In this document: piece by piece, positions 24,960 through 33,386 of the stretch
How positions within the stretch are numbered: position 1 is the first letter of the stretch
Layout of the letters: the number at the start of each line of letters is the position of its first letter
DNA from: Desulfuromusa sp.
GTDB lineage: Bacteria; Desulfobacterota; Desulfuromonadia; Desulfuromonadales; Geopsychrobacteraceae
DNA length: 35,940 nt
Reading direction: 5' to 3'
NCBI GenBank assembly: GCA_016744675.1
Contig: JADGDX010000015.1
Coordinates: 22,995-58,934, forward strand
Notes under the pieces: model-generated
The model's database searches: none
Told to the model about the DNA's origin: nothing
What the model saw: the letters and a program-made list of their open reading frames with translations, nothing else
Position numbers and translations under genes: made by a program

Positions 24960-25789
24960 ATCTTATCCGGGTGCAAATCTGCGCCACAAAACTTACAATG
25001 CTTGGCGTTCATATCATGCCCTTCAGAACTGCACTCTGGACAAGACTGTGTCGATATATTCGGCTTAAAGGTTAACTCTGCAGTCACAATCCCCGTCGGA
25101 ATCGCAATAATTCCGTAGCCAAGAATCATCACCAAAGAAGCAATAGCCTGCCCCAAGCTGGTTTGTGGAGAAATATCACCGTAACCAACCGTTGTCATCG
25201 TCACGACTGCCCAGTAGATTGAGCGCGGAATACTCGTAAAGCCATTCTCTGCCCCTTCAATGATGTACATCATTGAACCAAAAATAATCATCATAAGAAA
25301 TACTGAGAGGAGAAAAACTGCGATTTTTCGACGGCTAGCCCAAAGAGCACGCTGTAGATAATTGGACTCACCAACGTACTGAACCAACTTTAAAACACGG
25401 AACACACGTAAGAGGCGGAGGATCCGAATAACGAGGAAGAATTTACCCGCTGAAAGCAACAAACTAACATAAGAGGGGAGTATTGAAAGTAAATCAACAA
25501 CACCGTAAAAACTTCTAGCGTATTTACTCGGACGGCCAATACAACTGAGCCGAAGCACATATTCGACGGTAAAGATAAGCGTAAAAAACCATTCAAGAAC
25601 AAAGAAAAGCTGCCCGTAGCGAAGATTGAGATCGACGACACTATCCAGCATCACCACAATCACGCTGGTGACAATACTTATAATCAAGATAACGTCAAAC
25701 AGCTTGCCTGCTGGAGTATCGGCTTCAAAAATTATTTCATGCAAGCGATGCCGCAGCCAATGGTCCGATTTTGGTTTTTGTTCGGGCAT
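24956..25789 (-). CDS. Voltage-gated-type K+ channel with C-terminal zinc ribbon
   Basis: This 277-residue inner-membrane protein has six membrane helices in the Kv layout. An S4-like arginine-rich helix reads FFLVIRILRLLRVFRVLKLV, and the pore contains the K+ selectivity filter TVGYGD at residues 200-205. After S6 the short cytoplasmic tail holds two Cys pairs, CPEC and CKFC, as in a zinc ribbon. I chose the ATG at 25789 (MPEQKPKSD) with GGAG five bases upstream; a longer reading would run back into the preceding gene. It follows the glcF-like gene by 22 bp and probably shares its transcript. The stop codon lies in the tip of element E. The zinc ribbon could be a redox or metal-sensitive gate (inference). 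Confidence 0.88.
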   Translation of the reverse strand: MPEQKPKSDHWLRHRLHEIIFEADTPAGKLFDVILIISIVTSVIVVMLDSVVDLNLRYGQLFFVLEWFFTLIFTVEYVLRLSCIGRPSKYARSFYGVVDLLSILPSYVSLLLSAGKFFLVIRILRLLRVFRVLKLVQYVGESNYLQRALWASRRKIAVFLLSVFLMMIIFGSMMYIIEGAENGFTSIPRSIYWAVVTMTTVGYGDISPQTSLGQAIASLVMILGYGIIAIPTGIVTAELTFKPNISTQSCPECSSEGHDMNAKHCKFCGADLHPDKI

Positions 25790-25811
25790 TTCAACTCCAG
25801 AGAAAAAAACA

Positions 25812-27071
25812 CTATTCCGGCAAAACTTCCGCAACCAAATCGAGGATATGCACAGCGCGCTGTTTTTCATTTGCATGGTTAATACTATCTTGCAACTGCA
25901 TCATACAACCGGGGCAATCCGTCGCTACGAGTTCCGCACCGCTTTGGGCAATAAATCCCGCTTTTTTAGAACCAATTTTTTTACTTGTATCATAGTGATA
26001 AACTGAATAAGTCCCCCCCAAGCCACAACAGGTTCCGGCATCTTCCATTTCAACAAACTCAATCTGTGGCAGAGCTTTCAAAATAGCGCGCGGCTCCTTG
26101 GTGATCCCATGATTCCGTAAATGGCAAGGGTCGTGGTAGGTCACCTTAATTTGATCTTTGTGTTTTGGTAATTCTGCCAGTTTATCAGCAAAACCCTGTT
26201 CAACAAGAAAGACAAAAATATCTTTAACTTTAGACTCAAATTCTCCGAATTCTTCGCCCATTCCAGGATAGATTTGGGTTAACCCTGAATGGCAGGAAGC
26301 ACAAGCTGTCACGATATAATCATATTTATTATTCTGAAAGACCGACAGATTTTCTTCGGCCAATGACTCAACTGTTGAAGCAGCTCCAGCAGAAACAGCA
26401 GGCAAACCACAACAAACCTGAGCTTTGGGAATAATGACGGTCACGCCAATGAATTTAAGGGCTTTGAGCAAGGCCTCTCCAGATTCGGGATACATAAAAT
26501 TGATCCCACAGCCGGTAAAGAAGAGAACGGTCGGTTTATCAGCATCGCCTGGAATAATGTCGGGGCAGCGCTCACGAAAAGGCTTTGCCGTCAGCGGTGG
26601 TAAAGTTCGATCTGAACTAATAAATGGAGCGGGAAAACGCAAACGCATTCCACTTTGCTCTGGAATTTTCTTGAATAGCAACTTGGAAAAGGCCCCACCC
26701 CCTTTTGCCAAAAGGTTCATCAATCCCTGATTTTTCAGAACTGCACCAACCCCCTTCCCGAAGGTTGACAATCCTTTACGTTGAGCAATTTCACGACGGG
26801 TCGCAGCCACGATATCCTCGGTGTGGACTTTATTCGGACACTGCGAATAGCAGCTTCCGCAGAGGAGACATTGTGACATATCGAGAAGAAACTTTTCCTC
26901 AAGATCGACGTCGCCTTTAAGCAGTGAATCAGCTAAAGCAATCTTGCCCCGAGCAACACGCCCTTCATGTTTTTCAGCGCCAAACGCGGGACAATGGGCA
27001 CGACAACCACCACATTTGACACATTGGTCTATCTCATCACGAAAATCTTCTAAACTTTTTAACTTGGCCAT
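25812..27071 (-). CDS. glcF: (Fe-S)-binding oxidoreductase subunit, GlcF/LutA-like
   Basis: This 419-residue protein passes electrons from the flavoprotein encoded just upstream. The N-terminus carries two 4Fe-4S ferredoxin motifs, CVKCGGCRAHCP and CLLCGSCYSQCP. The C-terminal two-thirds hold two CCG domains, with CCGLPA and CCGLGGTYS followed by TDCPGCMMQL. This is the layout of GlcF in glycolate oxidase and of the iron-sulfur subunits of D-lactate dehydrogenases. I start at the ATG 27071 (MAKLKSLEDF), with AAAGG upstream; longer readings run into inverted-repeat element F. It lies between glcD-like and K+ channel genes on the same strand. With lactate racemase encoded upstream, D-lactate is the likely substrate (inference). 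Confidence 0.9.
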   Translation of the reverse strand: MAKLKSLEDFRDEIDQCVKCGGCRAHCPAFGAEKHEGRVARGKIALADSLLKGDVDLEEKFLLDMSQCLLCGSCYSQCPNKVHTEDIVAATRREIAQRKGLSTFGKGVGAVLKNQGLMNLLAKGGGAFSKLLFKKIPEQSGMRLRFPAPFISSDRTLPPLTAKPFRERCPDIIPGDADKPTVLFFTGCGINFMYPESGEALLKALKFIGVTVIIPKAQVCCGLPAVSAGAASTVESLAEENLSVFQNNKYDYIVTACASCHSGLTQIYPGMGEEFGEFESKVKDIFVFLVEQGFADKLAELPKHKDQIKVTYHDPCHLRNHGITKEPRAILKALPQIEFVEMEDAGTCCGLGGTYSVYHYDTSKKIGSKKAGFIAQSGAELVATDCPGCMMQLQDSINHANEKQRAVHILDLVAEVLPE

Positions 27072-27094
27072 GCATAAACCTTTATCAACAATTC

Positions 27095-27324
27095 TAACGG
27101 AGAGACGCTGAGTTGGAGAAAAGGAGAGAAGGAACAAAACCTTTGTATTAGCCACCACCAGAATTAGGCGCTCTTAAGCGAGCCTCCAAGAACACCAAGC
27201 AAAAACACAAATGCTTTTTTGGTTTTAAAACCTTAAAAACGTTTTTGACTTTGGATGACTTGGTGTCTTAATTTTAGGTTTTGGGTTTCTCCCCGACTCT
27301 CCTTCTCGGCGCCTCTGCGTTTAA
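27095..27324. repeat. Inverted-repeat element F, with nested inner palindrome
   Basis: The left end is TCTAACGGAGAGACGCTGAG and the right end the complement of TTAAACGCAGAGGCGCCGAG. Inside is a second inverted repeat, ACACCAAG (27192-27199) against CTTGGTGT (27259-27266), around a GGTTTTAAAACC centre also seen in element B. It separates glcD-like from glcF-like genes. Confidence 0.75.
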
Positions 27325-27327
27325 AAA

Positions 27328-28713
27328 TCAAGCATCACTCGGAAAAATTTTCCCTGGGTTGAGGATGTTATTTGGGTCGAGAGCCTTTTTAATTGTCTTC
27401 ATGTAATCGATTACAGCGCCGCCAAGCTCCAGAGGAATAAACGGAGCCTTCATAATACCAACACCATGCTCACCGCTCATTGTTCCGCCCAGAGCAAGTG
27501 CCCCTTCAAACACTTCAACAATCGCCTTTTCGGCCTTTTCATAATCCCCGTCGACCTTACCATCGACCATGATGTTGACATGAATATTCCCATCACCGGC
27601 ATGACCAAAGTTGACGATTGGAATTTTATATTTATCGGCAATAGCATCAATTTTACGAATCATTTCCGGGACCTTGGAACGCGGAACACAGATATCTTCA
27701 TTAAATTTATCAGGGTTCACCTGCCGCAACGAGGCCGAAACGGAACGACGGATCTGCCAAAGGGCTTCGCTTTCTTCGGCTGTTTCGGCAATCCGGGTCT
27801 CAACAACTCCCAAGGGTTGGATAATTTCAGAAATTCTTGTTACCTGCTTATCCAAGAACTCCCTATCGCCATCCACCTCTATCAACAAAACCGCTTGAGC
27901 GGCATCGGGGACATCAAGATCTGTCGCCTGACGAACACAATCAAGGGTTCGAGCATCTAAAAATTCAAGCGTCGTTGGGATAATCTTACCCCGTATTATT
28001 GCAGAAACGGCCTGGGCAGCGCCATCAATCGAGCCAAACATCACGAGCATGGTTTTCTTGGCTTCCGGTTTGGGCAGCAGCTTAACAATAATCTTGGTGA
28101 TCACGGCCAAGGTTCCTTCACTGCCACACATCAATTTCGTCAGATCGTAACCAACCACACCTTTCATGGTCGGACCACCGGTCTGAATAACATCACCCGT
28201 CGGAGTCACAATTTCCAGGCCGATAATATAATCCTTGGTCACTCCATATTTGACACACCGTGGCCCCCCGGCACATTCAGCGACATTGCCTCCCATGGTA
28301 GACACTTTAAGAGAGGCAGGATCTGGAGGATAAAAGAGACCAACCTTCTCAACGGTTTTTTGAAAATCAGCAGTCACAACGCCGGGCTCGATGGTTGCGA
28401 TAAGGTTTTCCTCATCAATATCCAGAATCTTATCAAAACGCGTCAAACCAAGGACAATACCACCAGCGGTCGGAACACTTCCCCCAGTAAATCCCGTTCC
28501 GGCACCTCGGGGAAAAACGGGGATTTTGTTCTCGTTTGCCAGCTTCATGATCTGACTAATTTCTTTGGCACAACTGGGATGGACAACAACATCCGGAAGA
28601 TATTGCTTCTGAGTAGCATCATACGAATAACAGATCAGATCAGCCTTATCAGTCAGAACCTGATCTTTACCGCTTATCTGCTGAAGACTTGCGATGATTT
28701 TTTTATCGAGCAT
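27328..28713 (-). CDS. glcD: FAD-linked oxidase, GlcD/D-lactate dehydrogenase-like
   Basis: This 461-residue flavoprotein oxidises a 2-hydroxy acid (glycolate or, more likely here, D-lactate) and passes electrons to the GlcF-like partner. The N-terminal FAD-binding PCMH domain (residues about 35-215) shows VFPRGAGTGFTGGSVPTAGG, FYPPDPASLKVSTMGGNVAE and GPRCVKYGVTKDYIIGLE. The C-terminal cap has the NFGHAGDGNIHVNIM motif and GTMSGEHGVGIMKAPF, which hold catalytic His residues. The ATG at 28713 (MLDKKIIASL) is preferred because AAAGGA lies nine bases upstream; an ATG nine bases earlier abuts that site. Neighbours are the diguanylate cyclase upstream and, after element F, the glcF-like gene. Confidence 0.93.
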   Translation of the reverse strand: MLDKKIIASLQQISGKDQVLTDKADLICYSYDATQKQYLPDVVVHPSCAKEISQIMKLANENKIPVFPRGAGTGFTGGSVPTAGGIVLGLTRFDKILDIDEENLIATIEPGVVTADFQKTVEKVGLFYPPDPASLKVSTMGGNVAECAGGPRCVKYGVTKDYIIGLEIVTPTGDVIQTGGPTMKGVVGYDLTKLMCGSEGTLAVITKIIVKLLPKPEAKKTMLVMFGSIDGAAQAVSAIIRGKIIPTTLEFLDARTLDCVRQATDLDVPDAAQAVLLIEVDGDREFLDKQVTRISEIIQPLGVVETRIAETAEESEALWQIRRSVSASLRQVNPDKFNEDICVPRSKVPEMIRKIDAIADKYKIPIVNFGHAGDGNIHVNIMVDGKVDGDYEKAEKAIVEVFEGALALGGTMSGEHGVGIMKAPFIPLELGGAVIDYMKTIKKALDPNNILNPGKIFPSDA

Positions 28714-28870
28714 TGGAGACATTCCTTTTATTGTGAAGACCACAGTGACACTGAGCCGAGAGACAAACCTAGCCAAAGGGATTAAACCTTGACCGCAGAG
28801 GCACCTCTGTGACCTCAAGACTCAGTGATTAAGTTATGATCCCTATTATTGAATACATAACCAAATAAGT

Positions 28871-30427
28871 CTACTTTGATTTACCAAACCAACCACTCTT
28901 CTCAGCATAAGGCTCAACCCGATTCCGCCCCTTTTTCTTAGCAGAATAAAGAGCCTTATCGGCTCGCTCGATCAGCTCGGTTTTCTTCATTGCCTTCCCT
29001 ACGCCAGAAAAGACAGAAACGCCAAAACTGCTGGTAACACGATAGTCATCACCATCGTAACTAAAAGGGTGCTGCTCAATAGCAACACGAATCTTTTCTG
29101 CCACAATCAACCCTTCAGCTTCATCCGTTTCAGGCAGAATAATAACAAATTCTTCGCCACCATAACGGGCAAGAAGGTCATACTCTCGAATCACTCCACC
29201 CCACAGGCTGGCGAGCTCCTTTAATACATAATCCCCTGCTTGATGACCATAAAAATCGTTGAATTTTTTAAAGTTATCGATATCCGCCAGAACGAGACAC
29301 AAGCAGTTTTCTTGACGAATGCTACGGCTGATCTCCTTATCGAGAGATTCCTGAAAATAGCGGTGATTATAAATTTGCGTCAATCCATCCAAATTAGCAA
29401 TCTCTTCCAAATACCTATTTTTTTCCTCTAACTCTGAGGTTAATTTTTCCAATTTCATTTTAGATTGAACCAGTTCCCGATTGATCTGCTCATAACTCAT
29501 ATTAAGCAGGCTGAGTTCAATATTGGCCTGCTGCAGAATTTCTGGAATCGATGCTGTCCCCTCAATATTCAAGCCAAAATATTCTGCCGCTTTAGCAACA
29601 TCACCATTGGCCTGTTCGAGAATCTCATCGATGCTGGAAGTATCAAGCTTGAACATTTTTTGTGCACGCTCACGAAACGGGGCGTGGTAATCAATCGGTG
29701 ACCCTGAATACATGATGTTTGCAAGCAAGGCAGCAAGATGAACGACGCGAATCTCCGTTTTAAGATCTGCATCATCTCCACAATAACTCTCCGGATCATG
29801 ATGATAGACAATTGGAACCGCTAAGCTCTCAGGAAAATTCCAACGTTTGGCCGCTTCACCCCCGATAAAGGCGTGATTGGCCCCGATACGCTCATCTTCC
29901 AAATCCAATAAAATCTTTTCACTCCCGGCAGCTTCTTCAAGCAACTGATCGTATGTATCCCGATAGGCACAGGCAAGTATCAACTTGCCTAGATTCTGCA
30001 ACAAACTCACAGTAAATGCTTCTTCGGGGTCCTGCTCTGAAACTTTTGCCATAATGAGTTTAGAGGCAACCGCTGCGGCCAGAGATTCTTCCCAGAATCT
30101 TTCATAATCAAAGCCGGCACTATGTTTTGGCCGTTCCATATTCAAAAAAGAAAAAGACAAAACTAAGCTTCGAACCGCATTGGTTCCCAAAATGGCGACC
30201 GCTTGCTGAATTGTCCCAACTTCGTTGGGGAAATTATAAAAAGAGGAATTAACCACCTTGAGAATTTTAGACGATAGTGACACATCCTGCGCAATTAGCT
30301 TAGAAATATCATAAATTGTCGTCTCTTCCTTGCCGGTAATATTGATCAGCGTAGAAGCAACTGTTGAGAGGGTCGGCAACGAACCGGTCTCGATGACATG
30401 CTGAATAACATCTTCTTTTGTTGGCAT
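28871..30427 (-). CDS. HDOD-GGDEF diguanylate cyclase
   Basis: This 518-residue cytoplasmic protein joins an N-terminal HDOD domain (residues about 15-215) to a GGDEF domain (about 350-510) through a coiled-coil linker (near 300-350). The active site GGEEF is at 423-427. An intact inhibitory RxxD site, REYD at 414-417, lies five residues upstream, so it should make c-di-GMP and be product-inhibited. DNFKKFNDFYGHQAGD, a core GGDEF stretch, is present. The HDOD domain lacks phosphodiesterase residues and likely senses or recruits partners. I chose the ATG at 30427 (MPTKED) because AAGGA lies six bases before it; an ATG six bases upstream abuts that site. The gene lies between lactate racemase and the glcD-like gene on the same strand, suggesting a link between lactate use and c-di-GMP. 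Confidence 0.93.
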   Translation of the reverse strand: MPTKEDVIQHVIETGSLPTLSTVASTLINITGKEETTIYDISKLIAQDVSLSSKILKVVNSSFYNFPNEVGTIQQAVAILGTNAVRSLVLSFSFLNMERPKHSAGFDYERFWEESLAAAVASKLIMAKVSEQDPEEAFTVSLLQNLGKLILACAYRDTYDQLLEEAAGSEKILLDLEDERIGANHAFIGGEAAKRWNFPESLAVPIVYHHDPESYCGDDADLKTEIRVVHLAALLANIMYSGSPIDYHAPFRERAQKMFKLDTSSIDEILEQANGDVAKAAEYFGLNIEGTASIPEILQQANIELSLLNMSYEQINRELVQSKMKLEKLTSELEEKNRYLEEIANLDGLTQIYNHRYFQESLDKEISRSIRQENCLCLVLADIDNFKKFNDFYGHQAGDYVLKELASLWGGVIREYDLLARYGGEEFVIILPETDEAEGLIVAEKIRVAIEQHPFSYDGDDYRVTSSFGVSVFSGVGKAMKKTELIERADKALYSAKKKGRNRVEPYAEKSGWFGKSK

Positions 30428-30511
30428 ATACATTCCTTTATTCTAGTCTGAGATACCTCGGAGAGATAGAGAAGGTCAAAAAGCTTTCTTGTCTTCTCGG
30501 TACCACAGTTA

Positions 30512-31789
30512 TTAAACAGTTCCGTCAATCACCGGCAAAACCATCCCCCCATCAGGGATAACAACAATCTTCGCACTTGCATTTAATTCGGCCAACGCAC
30601 ACTCCAGTGCGCTATCTAAATCGATCGCTTTTTCCATCCCCATCTTTTGGGTTTGTTCTGCACTCAGTTCGCTCACCAGTATAATCCGAAAGCGTCGCGC
30701 CTTCGATAACGTTGCATGGGCAGTCTGACCATTGATCTGGTAATCCTCTCGCAACGCATTTTCAAACTCATCCAGATCCTGATAACGAAACCAGTCAAAA
30801 AAAGTCGCGTTACCAAACCCATCACGACAAGCAGCCAGAAGAATCATTGTTCCTCCTTCTTTCACTGCCCGACTTCCATAATCGAGGGCTTTTTGTGCCT
30901 GAATAAAATTGATATCCTTCGGCTCCCCACCACAAGAAATCACCGCCAGATCAGCAGATTCTGTTATCTCAACCTGAAACAGTTCTCGCACCATTTCACA
31001 CCCTGCGCGATGGGCTTGTTTCAAATCCCCACAAAACACACCGACAATCTTCTTCTCAGGAGAGAGAACCGTATTCAGGAGAAAGTCGGGATTCACTAAT
31101 TGCGCCGCTTGAAGCAGATTTAAATCGACAGGATTACCATCCAGAACTCCCGTCACCGCCTTTTCATGTTTTCCACCAATTTCAGGGGGATTAAATACGG
31201 CAAAGTGACTAGCCATACAGGTTTTTCGGCTAGCAACACCCGGGACCAACCCTTTGCGGCCACCCCCAAACCCGGCGAAATAGTGAAACCCAATTGTCCC
31301 GGTCACTATCACACGATCGGCTTCAACAACCCGGCGGTTAACCTGAACTTCAATACCAGAAGCTGTTGTCCCCAAGGATACTAACTCAGCAGGATCATCA
31401 CATTCGTGATCATAGACAGCAATCCGTCCAGACAAAGATCCTAATATTTTACGATGCTCCTTTTCGGTCTGCTTGCGATGAATCCCCAAAGCGATGATGA
31501 TTTCAATATCCTCGTCCAGGATGCCAAGAGCATTAAGCTCAGTGACCAAAATAGGTAAATAGATCTCACTTCCGGTATAACGAGTCACATCAGACGTAAC
31601 AATAGCAACCTTCTCGTCGGGCTTTAATTTCTGCGCCAGAGAAGCCGTCCCAACTGGGGCCTTAAGAGCTTCACTGATTAACATCTCAGGAGATTTAACG
31701 TCCAACATCTGAGCGGGTTGAAGCAATTTAAAAGAGGGACATTGACCGCTAAATGTACCAACACCATATTTTAATTCTATTGCTTCCAT
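30512..31789 (-). CDS. larA: Nickel-pincer-dependent lactate racemase family protein (LarA)
   Basis: This roughly 425-residue protein belongs to the LarA family, which interconverts L- and D-lactate (or related 2-hydroxy acids) using a nickel-pincer nucleotide. The key residues of the Lactobacillus plantarum enzyme (His174, Lys184, His200) are matched with a constant offset of five: His169 and Lys179 in FHYFAGFGGGRKGLVPG, and His195 in MASHF. The upstream LGIHRKQ probably supplies the other catalytic His. The cofactor genes larB, larC and larE are not in the window. Two adjacent ATG codons exist; the second (31789) is better spaced from AGAGG. It appears to head the operon that includes the glcD/glcF-like genes, so it would let the cell use both lactate isomers. 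LarA homologues acting on other hydroxy acids are known, so the substrate is not certain. Confidence 0.9.
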   Translation of the reverse strand: MEAIELKYGVGTFSGQCPSFKLLQPAQMLDVKSPEMLISEALKAPVGTASLAQKLKPDEKVAIVTSDVTRYTGSEIYLPILVTELNALGILDEDIEIIIALGIHRKQTEKEHRKILGSLSGRIAVYDHECDDPAELVSLGTTASGIEVQVNRRVVEADRVIVTGTIGFHYFAGFGGGRKGLVPGVASRKTCMASHFAVFNPPEIGGKHEKAVTGVLDGNPVDLNLLQAAQLVNPDFLLNTVLSPEKKIVGVFCGDLKQAHRAGCEMVRELFQVEITESADLAVISCGGEPKDINFIQAQKALDYGSRAVKEGGTMILLAACRDGFGNATFFDWFRYQDLDEFENALREDYQINGQTAHATLSKARRFRIILVSELSAEQTQKMGMEKAIDLDSALECALAELNASAKIVVIPDGGMVLPVIDGTV

Positions 31790-31975
31790 CATTCCTCTTA
31801 GGCCCCTGAAGACTGCTTATCATAAAAAAGGGAGAAAAACTCACTGAGATTTGAAAATAAAGATGTCAACAATACCAGAATCCCGGCATCGAGAAACAGG
31901 ATATTGTTGCAGCACAGACAGATGCTGTGATAAATAAACAGCTTCTTCTTTTCCCGGTACAGGAGAAATCATACC

Positions 31976-33040
31976 ATGGACTTACAAATTTTACCCATCA
32001 CAACGCCAAAACCAAAGATCGAAAACGAAAATGACCTAATATTCGGCAAGCAGTATACCGACCGGATGTTAGTCATGGAATATGATAGTGACAAAGGGTG
32101 GCACTCTGCACGCATTCAACCTTACGGCCCCCTGACTCTAGACCCTGCCGCTATGGTCTTTCATTATTCTCAAGAAATTTTTGAGGGCCTTAAGGTTTTT
32201 CGCCGTTCCGATGGCCGCTTAACAATGTTTCGGCCTGCCGATAACGTTGCAAGATTCAACCGCAGTGCCGAACGTATGTGCATGCCTCAGCTCGATGAAA
32301 AGTTTTTTCTTGATGCGATGCTCGAACTGATTCGACTCGAAGAAGACTGGGTCCCACACAGCGAAGGAACCAGTCTTTACGTGCGCCCAACAATGATCGC
32401 AACCGAGCCGATGCTTGGGGTACGACCAGCAAATCAATATCTCTGTTACGTTATTCTCAGTCCCGTCGGTGCTTACTACAAAGGGGGCATTGCTCCAGTA
32501 AAAATTTGGATTTCAGACCATTATGTGCGTGCGACCCAAGGGGGAACCGGTGAGGCTAAAACCGGCGGAAACTACGCTGCAAGCCTCTATGCCGCGAAAG
32601 AAGCTGCAGAGAGTGGCTACGATCAAGTTCTCTGGCTAGACGCCAAAGAGAAGCGCTACGTTGAGGAGGTTGGCAGCATGAATATGCTCTTCCTTTATGA
32701 CGGTAAAATTGTTACATCCCCTCTGAATGGGACCGTTCTTGACGGAATCACACGTCGCTCAGTTCTGGCACTGGTTAAAGAAATGGGATACGAGGTAGAA
32801 GAGCGGGCACTAAGCGTTGATGAGATCCTTGAGGGAAGTACGAATGGCCGCCTGCAGGAAGCATTTGGGGCTGGTACAGCTGTTGTTATTTCTCCAGTGG
32901 GTTCATTTTGTTACAAAAATAACTGCGTTCAGCTGGGAGATGGCACCCCGGGAAAGCTTACGATGGAACTCTACAATAAGCTCACCGACATCCAATATGG
33001 ACGGCAACCAGACAATCACAACTGGACGACACTGTTGTAA
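31976..33040 (+). CDS. ilvE: Branched-chain amino acid aminotransferase (IlvE, BCAT class)
   Basis: This 354-residue PLP enzyme transfers the amino group between glutamate and valine, leucine or isoleucine. It has the eukaryote-like BCAT layout: FGKQYTDRMLVMEYDSDKGW at the N-terminus, HYSQEIFEGLKVFRR, and the PLP lysine Lys195 in GEAKTGGNYAAS. EVGSMNMLF, NGTVLDGITRRSVL and EAFGAGTAVVISPV follow, all diagnostic for the class IV transaminase fold. An AGGAG site precedes the ATG. It is divergent from larA and 347 bp upstream of the glutamate synthase genes, which would supply its amino donor glutamate. Confidence 0.96.
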   Translation: MDLQILPITTPKPKIENENDLIFGKQYTDRMLVMEYDSDKGWHSARIQPYGPLTLDPAAMVFHYSQEIFEGLKVFRRSDGRLTMFRPADNVARFNRSAERMCMPQLDEKFFLDAMLELIRLEEDWVPHSEGTSLYVRPTMIATEPMLGVRPANQYLCYVILSPVGAYYKGGIAPVKIWISDHYVRATQGGTGEAKTGGNYAASLYAAKEAAESGYDQVLWLDAKEKRYVEEVGSMNMLFLYDGKIVTSPLNGTVLDGITRRSVLALVKEMGYEVEERALSVDEILEGSTNGRLQEAFGAGTAVVISPVGSFCYKNNCVQLGDGTPGKLTMELYNKLTDIQYGRQPDNHNWTTLL

Positions 33041-33054
33041 ATCAACCCTGACTT

Positions 33055-33089
33055 CCCTCTCTCTCAAGCATATCGCTGGAGAGAGAGGG
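33055..33089 (+). terminator. GC/AG-rich hairpin after ilvE, possible terminator
   Basis: An 11-bp perfect stem CCCTCTCTCTC (33055-33065) pairs with GAGAGAGAGGG (33079-33089), 15 bp past the ilvE stop. Only ATCTT follows, so it lacks a clear U tract and may instead stabilise the transcript. From here to 33264 I see nothing else. Confidence 0.5.
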
Positions 33090-33264
33090 ATCTTAAACCT
33101 CACCCAGAAACGCATAAACCCCAAAGAACATATGTACTCAGTTTGAGCAGAACCAGACTCAACAAAGTCACAACACCTATACATCACTTCCAAAGATTAA
33201 CCAGCCACCCCACCAACCAACTGATTTTAATAAATAATCACCTTTGATAATTTATTTGGATAAT

Positions 33265-33281
33265 TTGGCACACAATCTGCG
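33265..33281 (+). promoter_or_regulatory. Sigma-54 promoter of the glutamate synthase genes
   Basis: TTGGCACACAATCTGCG has the -24 GG and -12 GC elements 10 bp apart. It is almost the same as the porin promoter (TTGGCACAATTTCTGCT). Transcription would start near 33292, about 95 bases before the ATG. A small ATGAAG-CTG-CTTCAT hairpin (33353-33367) lies in the leader. Confidence 0.75.
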
Positions 33282-33386
33282 TAACCTTCAGCGTCCGGGA
33301 GAGAATTATCTTAAATCTCAACCAACACTCAACACACTGCGGTCTCATCATAATGAAGCTGCTTCATCAGAAAAAGGAGTCTCTCC

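Noticed and set aside
27466..27960. 164-codon open frame antisense to the glcD-like gene
   Set aside because: Complement of a clearly conserved flavoprotein gene; no independent support.
28790..28840. Possible seventh GCAGAGG-type repeat element after the cyclase gene
   Set aside because: Only ACCGCAGAGGCACCTCTGTG is seen, without TTAACGGAGAG ends or a paired arm; too weak to count.
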